The position numbers and the translations under genes were made by a program. From NCBI GenBank assembly GCA_016235555.1, contig JACRKC010000039.1, positions 48,737-112,736 on the forward strand: a stretch of 64,000 nt of DNA, written 5' to 3'. The notes below the pieces were generated by a model. It was not told the origin of the DNA. It searched no databases and was given only the letters and a program-made list of their open reading frames with translations. The DNA is from Verrucomicrobiota bacterium. GTDB lineage: Bacteria; Verrucomicrobiota; Verrucomicrobiia; Opitutales; Opitutaceae. Positions 21,595-31,006 of the stretch are shown piece by piece. Within the stretch, counting starts at the first letter, position 1. Every line of letters begins with the position of its first letter.

Positions 21595-22143
21595 ATGTGG
21601 GACTGGCTTTTCCAATTCGTCGAGCCGCTCGAGCGCGCCAGTGTGCCCTACGCCATCGTCGGCTCCGTCGCGTCATCCATTTACGGCGAGCCGCGGGCGA
21701 CCAACGATGTCGATGTGTTGATCCAATTGCCCCGCACCGAGGCGGCCAAGATCGCCAGGGCATTCCCAGACGAGCTGTTCTACGTTCCCCCGCCTGAAAT
21801 CATCGAAATCGAACTCAGCCGCTCTCACGGTGGACACATCAACGTCATCTCCCTCGATTCGATGATGAAGGCTGATTTTTACCCCGTGAGTGCGTGGGAA
21901 GTGGCATGGTTTGCCGATCGACGTCCGCGCGATATCGCCGGCCGCACGCTGTGGTTTGCGCGACCCGAGGCCGTCATCGTGCACAAGCTCCGGTTCTACC
22001 GCGAAGGCGGCAGCGACAAACACCTGCGCGACATCCGCAGCATGCTCGCGGTCTCCGGGGACGAAATCGATCGCGAGCTCGTCGAGCGCGCCGTCGCCGA
22101 GCTCGGTCTCGAACCCCAGTGGCGCATCGTGCAGGAAACGTAG
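21595..22143 (+). CDS. nucleotidyltransferase-fold protein (DUF6036/AbiEii-like)
   Basis: 182 residues. It has the nucleotidyltransferase-type core YAIVGSVASSIYGEPRATND followed by VDVLI, i.e. a GS motif and a D-x-D pair, then VISLDSMMKADFYP and EAVIVHKLRFYREGGSDKHL-RDI, as in nucleotidyltransferase toxins and their relatives. It could modify tRNA or protein, or be an inactive partner. It forms a two-gene unit with the preceding 82-residue protein. Confidence 0.72.
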   Translation: MWDWLFQFVEPLERASVPYAIVGSVASSIYGEPRATNDVDVLIQLPRTEAAKIARAFPDELFYVPPPEIIEIELSRSHGGHINVISLDSMMKADFYPVSAWEVAWFADRRPRDIAGRTLWFARPEAVIVHKLRFYREGGSDKHLRDIRSMLAVSGDEIDRELVERAVAELGLEPQWRIVQET

Positions 22144-22173
22144 CCGCGAGTTTCCCGTCCGCCCCTACTGAGT

Positions 22174-22320
22174 TTCGCAAAATAGAGTGACGCTCGCCGC
22201 CGTGGTAGGGCGGGTCTATGACCCGCCCTCGAATCCTGACCGCGCGAATGGGCGGGTCACAGACCCGCCCTACTTTTCGTGCCGGCTCGCGCCGGGCATT
22301 TCGTCACCCTATTTTGCGAA
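22174..22320. repeat. 147-bp nested palindrome with inner GTAG element
   Basis: Outer 19-base arms (22174-22192 and 22302-22320, one mismatch, TTCGCAAAATAG word) enclose a GTAG element at 22205-22273 with stems GGCGGGTC/GACCCGCC. It lies between two rightward genes and has no coding potential. Confidence 0.88.
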
Positions 22321-22344
22321 GCTTAGCGCGGTTTAAGTTTAAGT

Positions 22345-22440
22345 GTAGCCGCGATCAGCTGGTAGGTCGGGGTTTATCCCCGACACTTGTCCGCCTATGG
22401 CGGGCGTCGGGCGTAAAGCCCGACCTACGAAAACGGCTAC
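22345..22440. repeat. nested GTAG element, TCGGG type
   Basis: GTAGCCG (22345-22351) and CGGCTAC (22434-22440) enclose a GTAG...CTAC element (22362-22428) of the TCGGGG/CCCCGA and TCGGGC/GCCCGA type. The stretch 22441-22745 holds no further recognised feature; the promoter of the next gene must lie there. Confidence 0.85.
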
Positions 22441-22745
22441 GGTATTCTTAAGACCGCAATAGTAGGTCGCGCACCACGGCGTCTCCGCTCTCGCGCACCG
22501 CCCCGCGCAGCAGATATCAAACCTCCCAACCAGCCCGATGGCCGCGGACCGTCGCGCAAGGTTCGCCCCGCTTTTGACAGCAAGTGAGCAGCGGCCCACG
22601 CGCCGATGGCCGATACTATCGAATAGCCAAGCCATCTCTCCCACCGCTGCCAGCCCTCCCCACCTCCACCTTTTTCGCAATCGTCTCGTTGGCGCTCCGG
22701 TTAGTGCCGGCCCGCGGTGTTCCCCCGCCCGTTTCCTCGACCGCC

Positions 22746-23465
22746 ATGAACCCGCTCGCTTTCTCCCGTTTCGCGCCCGTCTCGCTCGCCTTCGCGGCGG
22801 TGGCGCTCTTCGCCGGTTGCGCCACTCACGAGGTCAAAGTCGACGCCATGAGCCGGAATTCCGCCGGCGCCCCGTCGGCAGGCTCCTATCGCATTTGCCA
22901 GCGCGACGGCTCCGGCGAGCGGCCGCTCCGCCACCAGGAGGCCGCCCGCCACATCAAGACCGCCCTCTCCGGCCACGGCCTGTGGGAGGCGGCCGACCCC
23001 GCGACCGCCGAGCTCGTGATCGAGTTGGATTTCGGCCTCACGGAGCCGCGCCCCATCCTGCAGGAAGTCGACGTGCCGGTGTTCGCCGTGCCGCAGGATC
23101 AACGCAACCAGACCGCGGTGGTGCGGCCCGCGAGCAGCGTGCCGCCGCGCGACGACGAACGCGTCAACGGCAACGCCGAGGGCCAGTTCATCGGTTTCGC
23201 CGACGCCACGCAGACCGAGGTCGTCACCGAGAAGCACCTCTCGGTCTCATGCCGCGAGAATCACCCGGCGGCGCCCGGCCGCCCGCCGCACGAACTTTGG
23301 CGCGTGACCGCCAGCATCGAATCGTCGAGCCGCGATCTGCGCGAGGCACTGCCCGTGCTCGCCACGGCCGTGATGCAGCGCCTGGGTTCCGACACCGGGG
23401 GCACCGTGACCGACTCCCTCGCCTCCCGTGCCCCGGACATCACGTTCATCAAAAAAGGCCTGTGA
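22746..23465 (+). CDS. lipoprotein of unknown function (DUF4136-like)
   Basis: 239 residues from the ATG at 22746, giving a lipoprotein signal ending LFAGC at about residue 25. The rest is a soluble domain with SYRICQRDGSGERPLRHQEA, HIKTALSGHGLWEAADPATA and ELVIELDFG, the pattern of DUF4136-type outer-membrane-associated lipoproteins. No catalytic motif is seen. It is a single gene convergent with the next oxidoreductase. The frame is open upstream to 22584, but the lipoprotein signal decides the start. Confidence 0.75.
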   Translation: MNPLAFSRFAPVSLAFAAVALFAGCATHEVKVDAMSRNSAGAPSAGSYRICQRDGSGERPLRHQEAARHIKTALSGHGLWEAADPATAELVIELDFGLTEPRPILQEVDVPVFAVPQDQRNQTAVVRPASSVPPRDDERVNGNAEGQFIGFADATQTEVVTEKHLSVSCRENHPAAPGRPPHELWRVTASIESSSRDLREALPVLATAVMQRLGSDTGGTVTDSLASRAPDITFIKKGL

Positions 23466-23524
23466 TCCCGGCGCGGGACGAGCCCGCCCGCCGTGCGCTC
23501 CCGGCGTGCGCTCCCGCCGTGCAC

Positions 23525-23557
23525 AAAAAAGCCGCGGCGTTTGTCGCACCGCGGCTT
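23525..23557 (-). terminator. rho-independent terminator of the oxidoreductase gene
   Basis: On the minus strand AAGCCGCGG, an 11-base loop and CCGCGGCTT form a perfect 9-bp stem followed by a T run. It lies 25 bases after the stop of the leftward gene and is the clearest intrinsic terminator in the window. Confidence 0.9.
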
Positions 23558-23581
23558 CGTCAGTCAGGAAAGTCGACCGGC

Positions 23582-25057
23582 TCAGGCGATCACGCCGGTC
23601 GGGATGTCTTCCATGCGCCAGCCCTTGCGATACGTCGGGTAGAGCAGCGCGTCGGCTTCCGGCAGGTTGGTCTTCATCGCCGCCGCATCCCACGTGAACT
23701 TGCCGCCGACCGCCGTGGAGATCACGCCGAGGCAGACCATCTCGGTGAACGGCACCGAGTATTCGAAGTTCGAGCCGGCCTCGAGCGGGTTGTTGGCGCG
23801 GATCGCGGCGGTCCACTCCTTGTGCGGGTTGTTGTTCGGGACGCGCTTGTAGGTCTTCGGCGGGAACTTGCTGCCCTCGGCGAGTTCCTTGTGCTTGGAT
23901 TCGGGCACGAAGCGCGGGCTGTTGCAGTAGTCGTTGCCGTCGTAAACCACGCCCTTGCTGCCGAGCCAGAGCTGGCCGCCGTGCGCGAGTTCGCGGGCTT
24001 GGTCGCCCTTGGCGGCGTTGGCCGAAAACTCCTTCGGCTTTGCGGGCTTGATGCCGCCTTCGCCCCACGTGAGCTTCACCGGCGGGAGCGTGGCCCCCTT
24101 GGCGCTCTTGCGTTGGGGGAACTGGAACTCGACCACCGCGGAGGTCGGGAACGTGATCTTGTTCTTGCCGATGATCTTCTTGAGCTCGACGGTGGCCGGG
24201 GCGCCGAGTTCGAGGCCCCAGTAGGCGGCATCCATGAGGTGGCAGGCCATGTCGCCGAGCGCGCCGCAACCGTAGTCGAAGTAGCCGCGCCACTTGAAGG
24301 GATGGATTTCCGGGCTGTAGGGACGATCGGGCGCCCGGCCGAGGAAGAGATTGTGGTCGTAACCTTCCGGCGGCGTGCCGCCCTTCGGCCACTCGGAGAG
24401 ACCCTGCGGCCAGACGACGCGGATCTTGCCATCGGGTCCGGGCGCGGCGGACCGGTTGGTCCAGATTTCAATGTTGCGCACTTCACCGAGGAGGCCGGCG
24501 TCGAACCACTCGCGCACGAGGCGGATGCCCTCGCCCGCGTGGCCTTGGTTGCCCATCTGGGTGCAGACGCCGTTCAGGCGGGCGAGCCGCAGCAGCTCAC
24601 GCGCTTCGCCCACCGTCTGCGTGAGGGGCTTCTGCACGTAAACGTGTTTGCCCATCATGATCGCCATGTAGGCCGGCAGGAAATGCATGTGGTCCGGCGT
24701 CGCGACCCCGACCGCGTCGATCTGGTCGTCCATCTCGACGAGCATCTTCCGAAAATCCCGGTAGCGTTTCGCCTTCGGGAAGGTTTCGAAAAGCTTCTTC
24801 ACGTTCGGCCGCGTGTGGTCGATGTCGCAGATCGCCACGACCTCTTCATCCTGGTGCGCCATGATATCGGAGAAGCCCTTGCCGCCGCAGCCGACCTGCG
24901 CGACGCGGATCTTGGCGCCGGGGGCGATCGGACGCGGCTTGCGGGGCATCCGGGCCGACGGGCCGGTGGTGCAACTCGAGAGGCCCAGCATGGCCGCAGC
25001 CATGGCGGAAAATTCGATGAAATCGCGACGATTCAGGGGACTGGTGAGTTTGGACAT
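23582..25057 (-). CDS. Gfo/Idh/MocA family oxidoreductase, Tat-exported
   Basis: 491 residues. The ATG at 25057 gives NRRDFIEF at residues 9-16, a twin-arginine signal, and a Cys at a lipobox-like site (LGLSSC). The Rossmann fold is seen in IRVAQVGCGGKGFSD, and the substrate domain has DAVGVATPDHMHFLPA and HVYVQKPLTQTVGEARELL. These secreted enzymes of Verrucomicrobiota and Planctomycetota act on sugars or inositols with NAD(P). It faces a ThuA gene divergently, a common association in sugar-acid metabolism. A terminator follows. Confidence 0.9.
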   Translation of the reverse strand: MSKLTSPLNRRDFIEFSAMAAAMLGLSSCTTGPSARMPRKPRPIAPGAKIRVAQVGCGGKGFSDIMAHQDEEVVAICDIDHTRPNVKKLFETFPKAKRYRDFRKMLVEMDDQIDAVGVATPDHMHFLPAYMAIMMGKHVYVQKPLTQTVGEARELLRLARLNGVCTQMGNQGHAGEGIRLVREWFDAGLLGEVRNIEIWTNRSAAPGPDGKIRVVWPQGLSEWPKGGTPPEGYDHNLFLGRAPDRPYSPEIHPFKWRGYFDYGCGALGDMACHLMDAAYWGLELGAPATVELKKIIGKNKITFPTSAVVEFQFPQRKSAKGATLPPVKLTWGEGGIKPAKPKEFSANAAKGDQARELAHGGQLWLGSKGVVYDGNDYCNSPRFVPESKHKELAEGSKFPPKTYKRVPNNNPHKEWTAAIRANNPLEAGSNFEYSVPFTEMVCLGVISTAVGGKFTWDAAAMKTNLPEADALLYPTYRKGWRMEDIPTGVIA

Positions 25058-25304
25058 AGGTGTAACAGGGTGAGCGGATCGGCTCCTGCGTGACGTTCGC
25101 GCGCCGGAGCGGTTGCAGAGTGTTGGGAGAAAGTTTTCCGGTGGAAAGCCCAGTTTTGGAGAAAATGAGAATCTCCGCGTGGGCCCCGGCTCCACGCCCG
25201 GCCGCGCAATAGTGAGCCTGCATCCGGCGCTTGCCGTGCCCCGCCGCGCGTGACATCGCAGTCCCGTCCCGCTCCCTCGCCGCCGACCGCACCCCCTCCC
25301 CCTC
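25058..25304. promoter_or_regulatory. divergent promoter region
   Basis: 247 bases between the leftward oxidoreductase and the rightward ThuA gene. An A-rich stretch around 25118-25175 contains a small GGAGA-N9-TCTCC hairpin, the only structure noted. Both genes probably start here. No operator can be named. Confidence 0.4.
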
Positions 25305-26237
25305 ATGCCTCCCCTCACCCGCCTCCGCTTCGCCGCGCTCCTCTGCCTCGCCCCCGCCCTCTTCGCCGCCCCCATGCACAAGGTCATGCTCCTCACCGGC
25401 CAGTCCAACAAGTATCACGACTGGACGAAGAGTTCGCCCCTCGTGAAGGCTCATCTCGAGCAGACCGGACTCTTCACCGTCGATGTCGTGACCTCGCCGG
25501 CTCGAGGCTCGGACATGTCGGCCTTCAATCCCAAGTTTTCCGCCTACGCCGCCATCGTCCTGATTTACGAAGGCGACGAATGGCCCGCCGCGACCAAGGC
25601 CGCCTTCGTCGACTACATGAAGAACGGCGGCGGCCTCGTGACGATCCACGACTCCGACAACGCGTTTCCCTACTGGCCCGAGTTCAACGAAATGATCGCC
25701 GTCGGCGGCTGGGGTTTCAAAAAGGACGGCGTCAACATCGGCGCGCGCGATGCCACCTGGGGTCCGAAAATCCGCTGGCGCGACGGCCGGATGGTCCTCG
25801 ACTCCGAGACGCCGGGCAACGCCAGCCACCCGCCGCGTCACGATTTTCCGCTCATCGTGCGCGCGCCCGATCACCCGATTATGCGCGGCCTCGCCTCGCC
25901 TTGGGTGCACGCCAACGACGAAATCTACAGCCACCTCCGCGGCCCGGCCAAAAACGTCACCGTGCTCGCCACCGCGCTCGCCGACAAAGCGAAATTCCCC
26001 ACCGCCTCGGGCGAACACGAGCCCATGCTGATGACGATCACCTACGGCAAGGGCCGCATCTTCCACACGACGCTCGGCCACGTCGGCCCCAACGACAAAC
26101 CGCCCTACACGTCGCTTACCTGCGCCGGCTTCATCGCCACCATCCAACGCGGCACCGAGTGGGCTGCCACCGGCCAGGTCACGCAGAAGGTGCCCGCGGA
26201 TTTCCCGACCGCGGAAAAAACCTCGCTGCGAAATTGA
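25305..26237 (+). CDS. ThuA domain-containing protein, secreted
   Basis: 310 residues with a signal peptide (residues 1-22) and a ThuA fold: MHKVMLLTGQSNKYHDWTKS at the start, FVDYMKNGGGLVTIHDSDNA, and C-terminal GKGRIFHTTLGHVG. ThuA-like proteins belong to the class I glutamine-amidotransferase superfamily and are linked to trehalose or ketosugar use, often next to Gfo/Idh/MocA enzymes, as here. The likely site is the periplasm. Confidence 0.9.
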   Translation: MPPLTRLRFAALLCLAPALFAAPMHKVMLLTGQSNKYHDWTKSSPLVKAHLEQTGLFTVDVVTSPARGSDMSAFNPKFSAYAAIVLIYEGDEWPAATKAAFVDYMKNGGGLVTIHDSDNAFPYWPEFNEMIAVGGWGFKKDGVNIGARDATWGPKIRWRDGRMVLDSETPGNASHPPRHDFPLIVRAPDHPIMRGLASPWVHANDEIYSHLRGPAKNVTVLATALADKAKFPTASGEHEPMLMTITYGKGRIFHTTLGHVGPNDKPPYTSLTCAGFIATIQRGTEWAATGQVTQKVPADFPTAEKTSLRN

Positions 26238-26253
26238 GCGGCGGCTGATTTCG

Positions 26254-26325
26254 GTAGGGCCCGACCTCCGGGCGGGCCGATGGCAGACGCACATCCAGTC
26301 GGGCCGCCCGGAGGTCGGCCCCTAC
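26254..26325. repeat. GTAG...CTAC element, GGTCGG type
   Basis: GTAGGGCCCGACCTCCGGGC opens the element and its inverted form ending CCCCTAC closes it, with a 20-base middle. It lies between convergent genes (ThuA and the glycosylase). A related half element is near 27672-27700. Confidence 0.85.
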
Positions 26326-26368
26326 CCACCCGCCAAACCCCCTTGCCATCGGCGCGTGGTCGCCGCCA

Positions 26369-27340
26369 TCAGCCGGCGCTTCCCCGCTTTGCGTCCTCTA
26401 GCGCCTCGATCGTTCGCGGCCAGTCGCCTTTGAGCAGCCGCGAGAGCGAGCGATCCGCAAGCAGCTTGCCGCCCGTCTGGCATCGCGGGCAGTAGTTCAC
26501 CTCGTTCTCCGCGTGACGGATCCGCTGCACCGTCGTGCCGCACACCGGGCAGGGCTTTCCGAACTTCCCGTGCACCGCCATCTGCGCGTGAAACGCCGTC
26601 ACTTTCGTCGGAAATCTTCCCGCCGCCTCGTCCCGCAACCGCTCCGTCCACGTCCGCAACACCGCCTGCACCGCCATCTGCAACCGCGCGATCTCGACGG
26701 CGGAGAGCTTCTGCGTCAGCGCCACCGGCGAGAGCCGCGCCGCGTGCAGAATCTCGTCCGAGTAGGCGTTGCCGATGCCGCTGAACAACTGCGGATCGGT
26801 GAGCGCGCGTTTGAGCGTATGGTTCTCGCGGGTAAGCGCCGTGGCGAACTCCTCATCGGTGCAGGCCAACACCTCCAGGCCGCCCCGGTCGTGCGCGCGC
26901 AACGCCGCCTCGCCATCGAGCACGTGCAGCGACGCCCGCCGCTTCGTGCCCGCCTCGGTGAGCGTGAGTGTGCCGCTCTGAAAAAAGAAATGCGCCAGGG
27001 CGTTCCGCGGTAGGGACGGCTCTCCGAGCCGTCCTGAGTTTGAGCCGCGAGCCGCACGGGAACCCAGGACGCCTCGGAGAGGCGTCCCTACCTCGATCCA
27101 CTGCAACCGCCCCGCGATCATCAGATGCAGCACGAGCCACCGCTCTCCCTCGAATCCAAATGCGATCCGCTTCCCCAGCCGCCGCAGCGCCACGATCCGC
27201 CGCCCGTGCAACGAATCGATCGGCGGCACCGCCGTGCGCAGCACAAAGGCATTCTCCAGCCGGGCCTTTTCGAGCACCTGCCCGACGACGCGCCGCTCCA
27301 GCGCTTCGAGATAAACGGTGAGGTCGGGCAGCTCGGGCAT
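26369..27340 (-). CDS. Fpg/Nei family DNA glycosylase
   Basis: 323 residues. The ATG at 27340 gives MPELPDL, with the Pro-Glu catalytic N-terminus of the Fpg/Nei family. The helix-two-turn-helix segment includes FSGIGNAYSDEILHAARLSP, and a C-terminal zinc finger has CPVC and CPRC pairs. It removes oxidised bases such as 8-oxoguanine and cuts the strand by beta/delta elimination. A complete GTAG element is inserted in frame at 27010-27091 (residues 84-111) in the loop before ALAHFFFQSGTL, adding about 28 residues. Because catalytic parts are intact, the enzyme may still fold. Confidence 0.9.
   Translation of the reverse strand: MPELPDLTVYLEALERRVVGQVLEKARLENAFVLRTAVPPIDSLHGRRIVALRRLGKRIAFGFEGERWLVLHLMIAGRLQWIEVGTPLRGVLGSRAARGSNSGRLGEPSLPRNALAHFFFQSGTLTLTEAGTKRRASLHVLDGEAALRAHDRGGLEVLACTDEEFATALTRENHTLKRALTDPQLFSGIGNAYSDEILHAARLSPVALTQKLSAVEIARLQMAVQAVLRTWTERLRDEAAGRFPTKVTAFHAQMAVHGKFGKPCPVCGTTVQRIRHAENEVNYCPRCQTGGKLLADRSLSRLLKGDWPRTIEALEDAKRGSAG
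27010..27091. repeat. in-frame GTAG...CTAC element inside the glycosylase gene
   Basis: 82 bases from GTAGGGACGGCTCTCC to GGCGTCCCTAC, stems GGACGGCTC/GAGCCGTCC and GGACGCCTC/GAGGCGTCC, with a 24-base middle containing TGAGTTTGAG. On the minus strand it reads in frame through the whole element. Confidence 0.88.
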
Positions 27341-27724
27341 CCCGCGACTGTGCCCGCACACTCCGCCGGCGCAATTGACGAAAGCGCATGACCGGATGCC
27401 CCACGGGCAGGAAGGCCTGATGCCAATGGCTGCTGATATTTGGACGTTCGCCGTCTGGCCGGTTTGGCTTCGTAACTGTAGGTCAGCTCGCTTGCGAGCG
27501 CGGTTTGGCGCGCGCCAGCGCGCTGGCGCATCTCAGTTTCTTGCAGTCCGGAGAGAGCGAAGGAGCGGCGGTTTTCAACCGCCGAGCTTGGGCGCTTGGA
27601 AAAGCGCCCCTCCGCAGTGCACGAAAGTGAGATGCGCCCCAGCGCGCTGGCCGACGACACGTGTCCATCCTGACGGACCGCCCGGAGGTCGGCCCCTACC
27701 TTCCGGCAAAAGTTCATGCCAGCT
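27341..27724. repeat. 384-base gap filled with repeats
   Basis: The region between the divergent glycosylase start and the TonB receptor stop contains a GTAG hairpin at 27478-27500 (stem GCTCGC/GCGAGC), the 87-base direct repeat at 27540-27626 (second copy 34921-35007), an outer inverted pair with GGCGCATCTCAGTTTC, and a half element near 27672-27700. No gene is seen. Confidence 0.8.
27540..27626. repeat. 87-base interspersed repeat, copy 1
   Basis: Same orientation as 34921-35007, with only a few substitutions. It contains two hairpins: GGCGGTT/AACCGCC around TTC, and GGGCGCTT/AAGCGCCC around GGAA. The flanks form a further inverted repeat (GGCGCATCTCAGTTTC against GAAAGTGAGATGCGCC). Confidence 0.88.
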
Positions 27725-30700
27725 CTAATACGACCACGTCGTGGTGAAGCGCCACTCGCGTGGCACCACCAGATCGTAGCGGCTGTAGCCGACGCCGCGG
27801 CCACCGGGCACAATGAAGCCGTCCGGCGTGTTGTCGCTCGACGCGATTCGCGCGGGGATGATGTCGGTCTCGTTCAGCACGTTGGTGACATTGATCTGGA
27901 AACGGAACCGGCCCGGGATGCGGCCGAATTTTCTCGAATAGCCCAGCATCAGATCGGTCGCCGTCAGGGCCCGGCCGGTGATCTCGGCGCCGCGGGAATT
28001 GCGCCCGATGATGTTGGGGCTGCGCCAGCGCCAGCCGCCGCCGATGGTGAAACCGCGCAGCCGTCCCTCTTTGAGATCATAGGCGGTAAAGAGACTGATC
28101 TTGTGCGGGCGCACGCCCCAGCGCTGTTCGTTCTCCTCCTTCGCGTCGTTGAGCGTGTCGACCACATCGAAAATCTCCTGCGCCACGGTGAGGCCGCCCG
28201 AGGCGGTGAGCGTGCTCACGTTTGCGTCGGGGTGCCTGGCCGCGAGTTCGAGCCATTTCGCCACGGTGCCGTTGGCCGCATAGGCGGAGGGATCGACCAC
28301 GAAGCGGCCGGTCGCATCCTGCCGCACGCCCTGCACCAGGCGGTTGCCGTCGCGCTTCAGGCCATACCAGTCGATGATCTCGTTGCTGAGGTTGGTGCGG
28401 AGCGTGTCGGTGTAGGAGTAGTTCGCCACGAGCCGCCAGTTGCGGGTGAGGTTGGCCGTGATGCGCACCTCGTAGCCGTCGGACTCGTAGTCGGAGGACG
28501 CCGCGGTCGCCGGCGGGTTGAGCGCCTTGTCGATCTCCGCCCATGCGGCGGTCGTGTAGGGCCGCCCCGGTCCGACCAGCGCGGTCGCCAGCGCGTCGGC
28601 CACCCGGGTGTTGCGGCCCGCCGCCCCGGCAAACCCCACCGTCGTGATCTTCCCCCGCTCGACCGAGGTGAAATAGACGGCCTTCGCGTTCACGCGGCCG
28701 CCGAGCAGATCGAAGCTCAACCCGTAGTCCGAGCCCACGCCTTCGGAGGGCGGCGCGAGGGCGCCCGTGGGAAACGTTTTCCGCACGAACGACGGCACGC
28801 CCTGGTTCGTCGAGTAGTTGGCGACCGCCGAGACCCACGGCAGCACGTGGAAAACCAGCCCCGCGGTGCCCGTGTGCCCGGTCGCGCTCGTCGTCCGGGA
28901 TTTGTTCCGGTCGCGGTCCACGATGTCGCCGACGAGCGGATCGTTGTAGTAACCGAGTTCGATCACATCGACCTTGTCCTGCCGGTAGCCGAGGGTCGTC
29001 ACGACTTTCCCGTCCCAGAAATAACTCTGCGCCACGCCGAGCGTCGAGAACGCCTCCTGCCCGCCGCCGCTGTTGTTCGCGCCGGCGACTTCGTTGGCGA
29101 AGACGAGGCCGAAGGACCGGCCGTCGAAGTTCACCGTGGCCGGCAGGCGGCGGTAGTCGCCCACGCGGTAGGTGCCGTAGTCGCGCTCGGTGAGATAATT
29201 CCGCACCGTGATCCGGTTGTTGGCGTTGTTCGGCGTGGCGTTGTAGGGCCGGCCGGCGAAGGCCAGCCACGAGTTCGCGCGCACGTCGAACTGGTCCTGC
29301 ATCGAGATCATCGCCGCGAGACGATGCCGGCCGAGCCAGCTCCGCCGGGGCTCGAGCGTGTAGGAGGCGGACAGGCGCGACTCGCGCACTTCGCCGACGT
29401 GCACGTCGCGCCGCCAGTTGCCGTCGAAGTAGAGGCGTCCCGCGTAGGGATTGGCCGGGCCGTTGACGCCGAGCGTGCGGTTGGCGTCGCCGCGCAAGGT
29501 GGGGTCGGCCCCGGTCATCAGCGTCACGCGCGCGGTGGTGCGCTGGAAATTGTGCGCGAGGTTGAGCGCGAAGTTCCGCGACACCTGCCAGTCGGCGGTG
29601 AAGGTCCAGTTGCGCAGATCCTGCGTGCGTTCCATGGCGGGGCCGGCGCCGTTGATGTGCCGCGGGAAGATGCGCGGATCGTTCATGCGCAGGCCGCCGG
29701 TCGTCACGCCGGGCGTCCCATCCGGGGCGCGCACCGCCGCGTTGTTGTAGCTGCCGGTCAGGAACGTGCCGCGGGCATCGAACACCATGCCGTCGTTCTC
29801 GATGTAGATCGCGCGGCGGTTCTGGCCGGTCGCCGCGGCTTCGCGGGCCGTCACGCCCAGCGCCTGCATCGCCGCCGTCGGCACGGTGTTGTTCGGAGTG
29901 AAGGTCACCGCGGCCACGCCGCGGGCCTCGCGGTTGTCATACCAGGCCAGCATCTGATCCGAATCGACCGTCGCGCGAATCACCGCGCCGATGTCGCGGC
30001 CGGTCTCGCCCATCGCCGTCAGCGTCAGGCGCCGGTGCGGCCGGATCACGACTGACGCGAAGATCCTCTGCTTGTCCTGAAAATCCCAGTCGCGCCAGCC
30101 GCCATTCTCCTGGTTCACCGCCGCGACCGAGATCGCCAGGCGGTCCTTCAGCAGCACCTTGTTGACGTCAAACTCGGTGCGGTTGCGGCCCCACGAGCCG
30201 GAGCTGTGCCGCACGTTGGCGCTGTCGCGTCCGAACAACGCGGTCTTCGACGACTGGTTGATGATCCCGCCGGGCGAACCGATGCCAAAGAGGATGCTGT
30301 TCGGTCCGCGGCTGTCCTCGTAGCGACCCGCCCGGTAGGGATCGCTCGGGATGATGCTCGTGAAGTAGTCCACGCCGAGGCTGGCCGTGAGCCCGCGCAC
30401 GAGAATGGTCGGCGTGAGGCTCTGGGCGTTCACGACGGGGTTCTGCTCCGAACCGGCCTGATTCTCGTTGGTGTTCATCTCGCCGTTCACCGTGTAGCGC
30501 ATCAGCTCGGTCAGGTCGGTGATCGCGAGGTCATCGAGAAACTCCTTCGTGAACACCGAGAGCGAACTGGCCGTGTCGCGCAGCGATGTATTGAGCCGGC
30601 TGCCCGCGAGCGTGTTCTCCGCCTGATAGCCGAGGTCACGGTCGGTGTTCACCGTGAACGGGCTCAGTTCCACGACCTCGCCGGCGCGACGGGCCGCCGG

Positions 30701-30799
30701 CTCGGGCGCCGCCGCGGCGGGTGAAACCGCCTGCGCACGCAGCGGAAGGGACAAACAGGGCAGCAGCAGGGCAAACGCAGTCGCGGTCGGTTTGTTCAT
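27725..30799 (-). CDS. TonB-dependent receptor (Opitutaceae-type)
   Basis: 1024 residues. The ATG at 30799 gives a signal peptide (residues 1-23, ending LPLRAQA). A short N-terminal stretch with VVELSPFTVNTDRDLGYQAE leads into the plug domain (AENTLAGSRLNTSLRDTASS, FLDDLAITDLTELMRY). The barrel follows and ends with an aromatic C-terminus EWRFTTTWSY. Plug segment ILVRGLTASLGVDYF and NSILFGIGSPGGIINQSSK are typical of this large verrucomicrobial group. The substrate is unknown; no transporter partner is adjacent. Confidence 0.9.
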   Translation of the reverse strand: MNKPTATAFALLLPCLSLPLRAQAVSPAAAAPEPAARRAGEVVELSPFTVNTDRDLGYQAENTLAGSRLNTSLRDTASSLSVFTKEFLDDLAITDLTELMRYTVNGEMNTNENQAGSEQNPVVNAQSLTPTILVRGLTASLGVDYFTSIIPSDPYRAGRYEDSRGPNSILFGIGSPGGIINQSSKTALFGRDSANVRHSSGSWGRNRTEFDVNKVLLKDRLAISVAAVNQENGGWRDWDFQDKQRIFASVVIRPHRRLTLTAMGETGRDIGAVIRATVDSDQMLAWYDNREARGVAAVTFTPNNTVPTAAMQALGVTAREAAATGQNRRAIYIENDGMVFDARGTFLTGSYNNAAVRAPDGTPGVTTGGLRMNDPRIFPRHINGAGPAMERTQDLRNWTFTADWQVSRNFALNLAHNFQRTTARVTLMTGADPTLRGDANRTLGVNGPANPYAGRLYFDGNWRRDVHVGEVRESRLSASYTLEPRRSWLGRHRLAAMISMQDQFDVRANSWLAFAGRPYNATPNNANNRITVRNYLTERDYGTYRVGDYRRLPATVNFDGRSFGLVFANEVAGANNSGGGQEAFSTLGVAQSYFWDGKVVTTLGYRQDKVDVIELGYYNDPLVGDIVDRDRNKSRTTSATGHTGTAGLVFHVLPWVSAVANYSTNQGVPSFVRKTFPTGALAPPSEGVGSDYGLSFDLLGGRVNAKAVYFTSVERGKITTVGFAGAAGRNTRVADALATALVGPGRPYTTAAWAEIDKALNPPATAASSDYESDGYEVRITANLTRNWRLVANYSYTDTLRTNLSNEIIDWYGLKRDGNRLVQGVRQDATGRFVVDPSAYAANGTVAKWLELAARHPDANVSTLTASGGLTVAQEIFDVVDTLNDAKEENEQRWGVRPHKISLFTAYDLKEGRLRGFTIGGGWRWRSPNIIGRNSRGAEITGRALTATDLMLGYSRKFGRIPGRFRFQINVTNVLNETDIIPARIASSDNTPDGFIVPGGRGVGYSRYDLVVPREWRFTTTWSY

Positions 30800-31006
30800 G
30801 GGGCGGAGAGGTGGGCGGCCGCCTGACAGGCGGAAAAGGGGTTGTCCGTGCGCCGACACTACCCGCCGCGGCTCACGCGACAAGCTCCGATCCGCTCGCG
30901 CGGAAGCCGTCGCTTCCTTTCGCCTTTGTCTTCGTCCTTCCCGGGTGTCAGTTCGGTGGAAACCCGCTCGAGTGCATCGAAGGACAACCCCGCCCGCCCC
31001 AATCCC

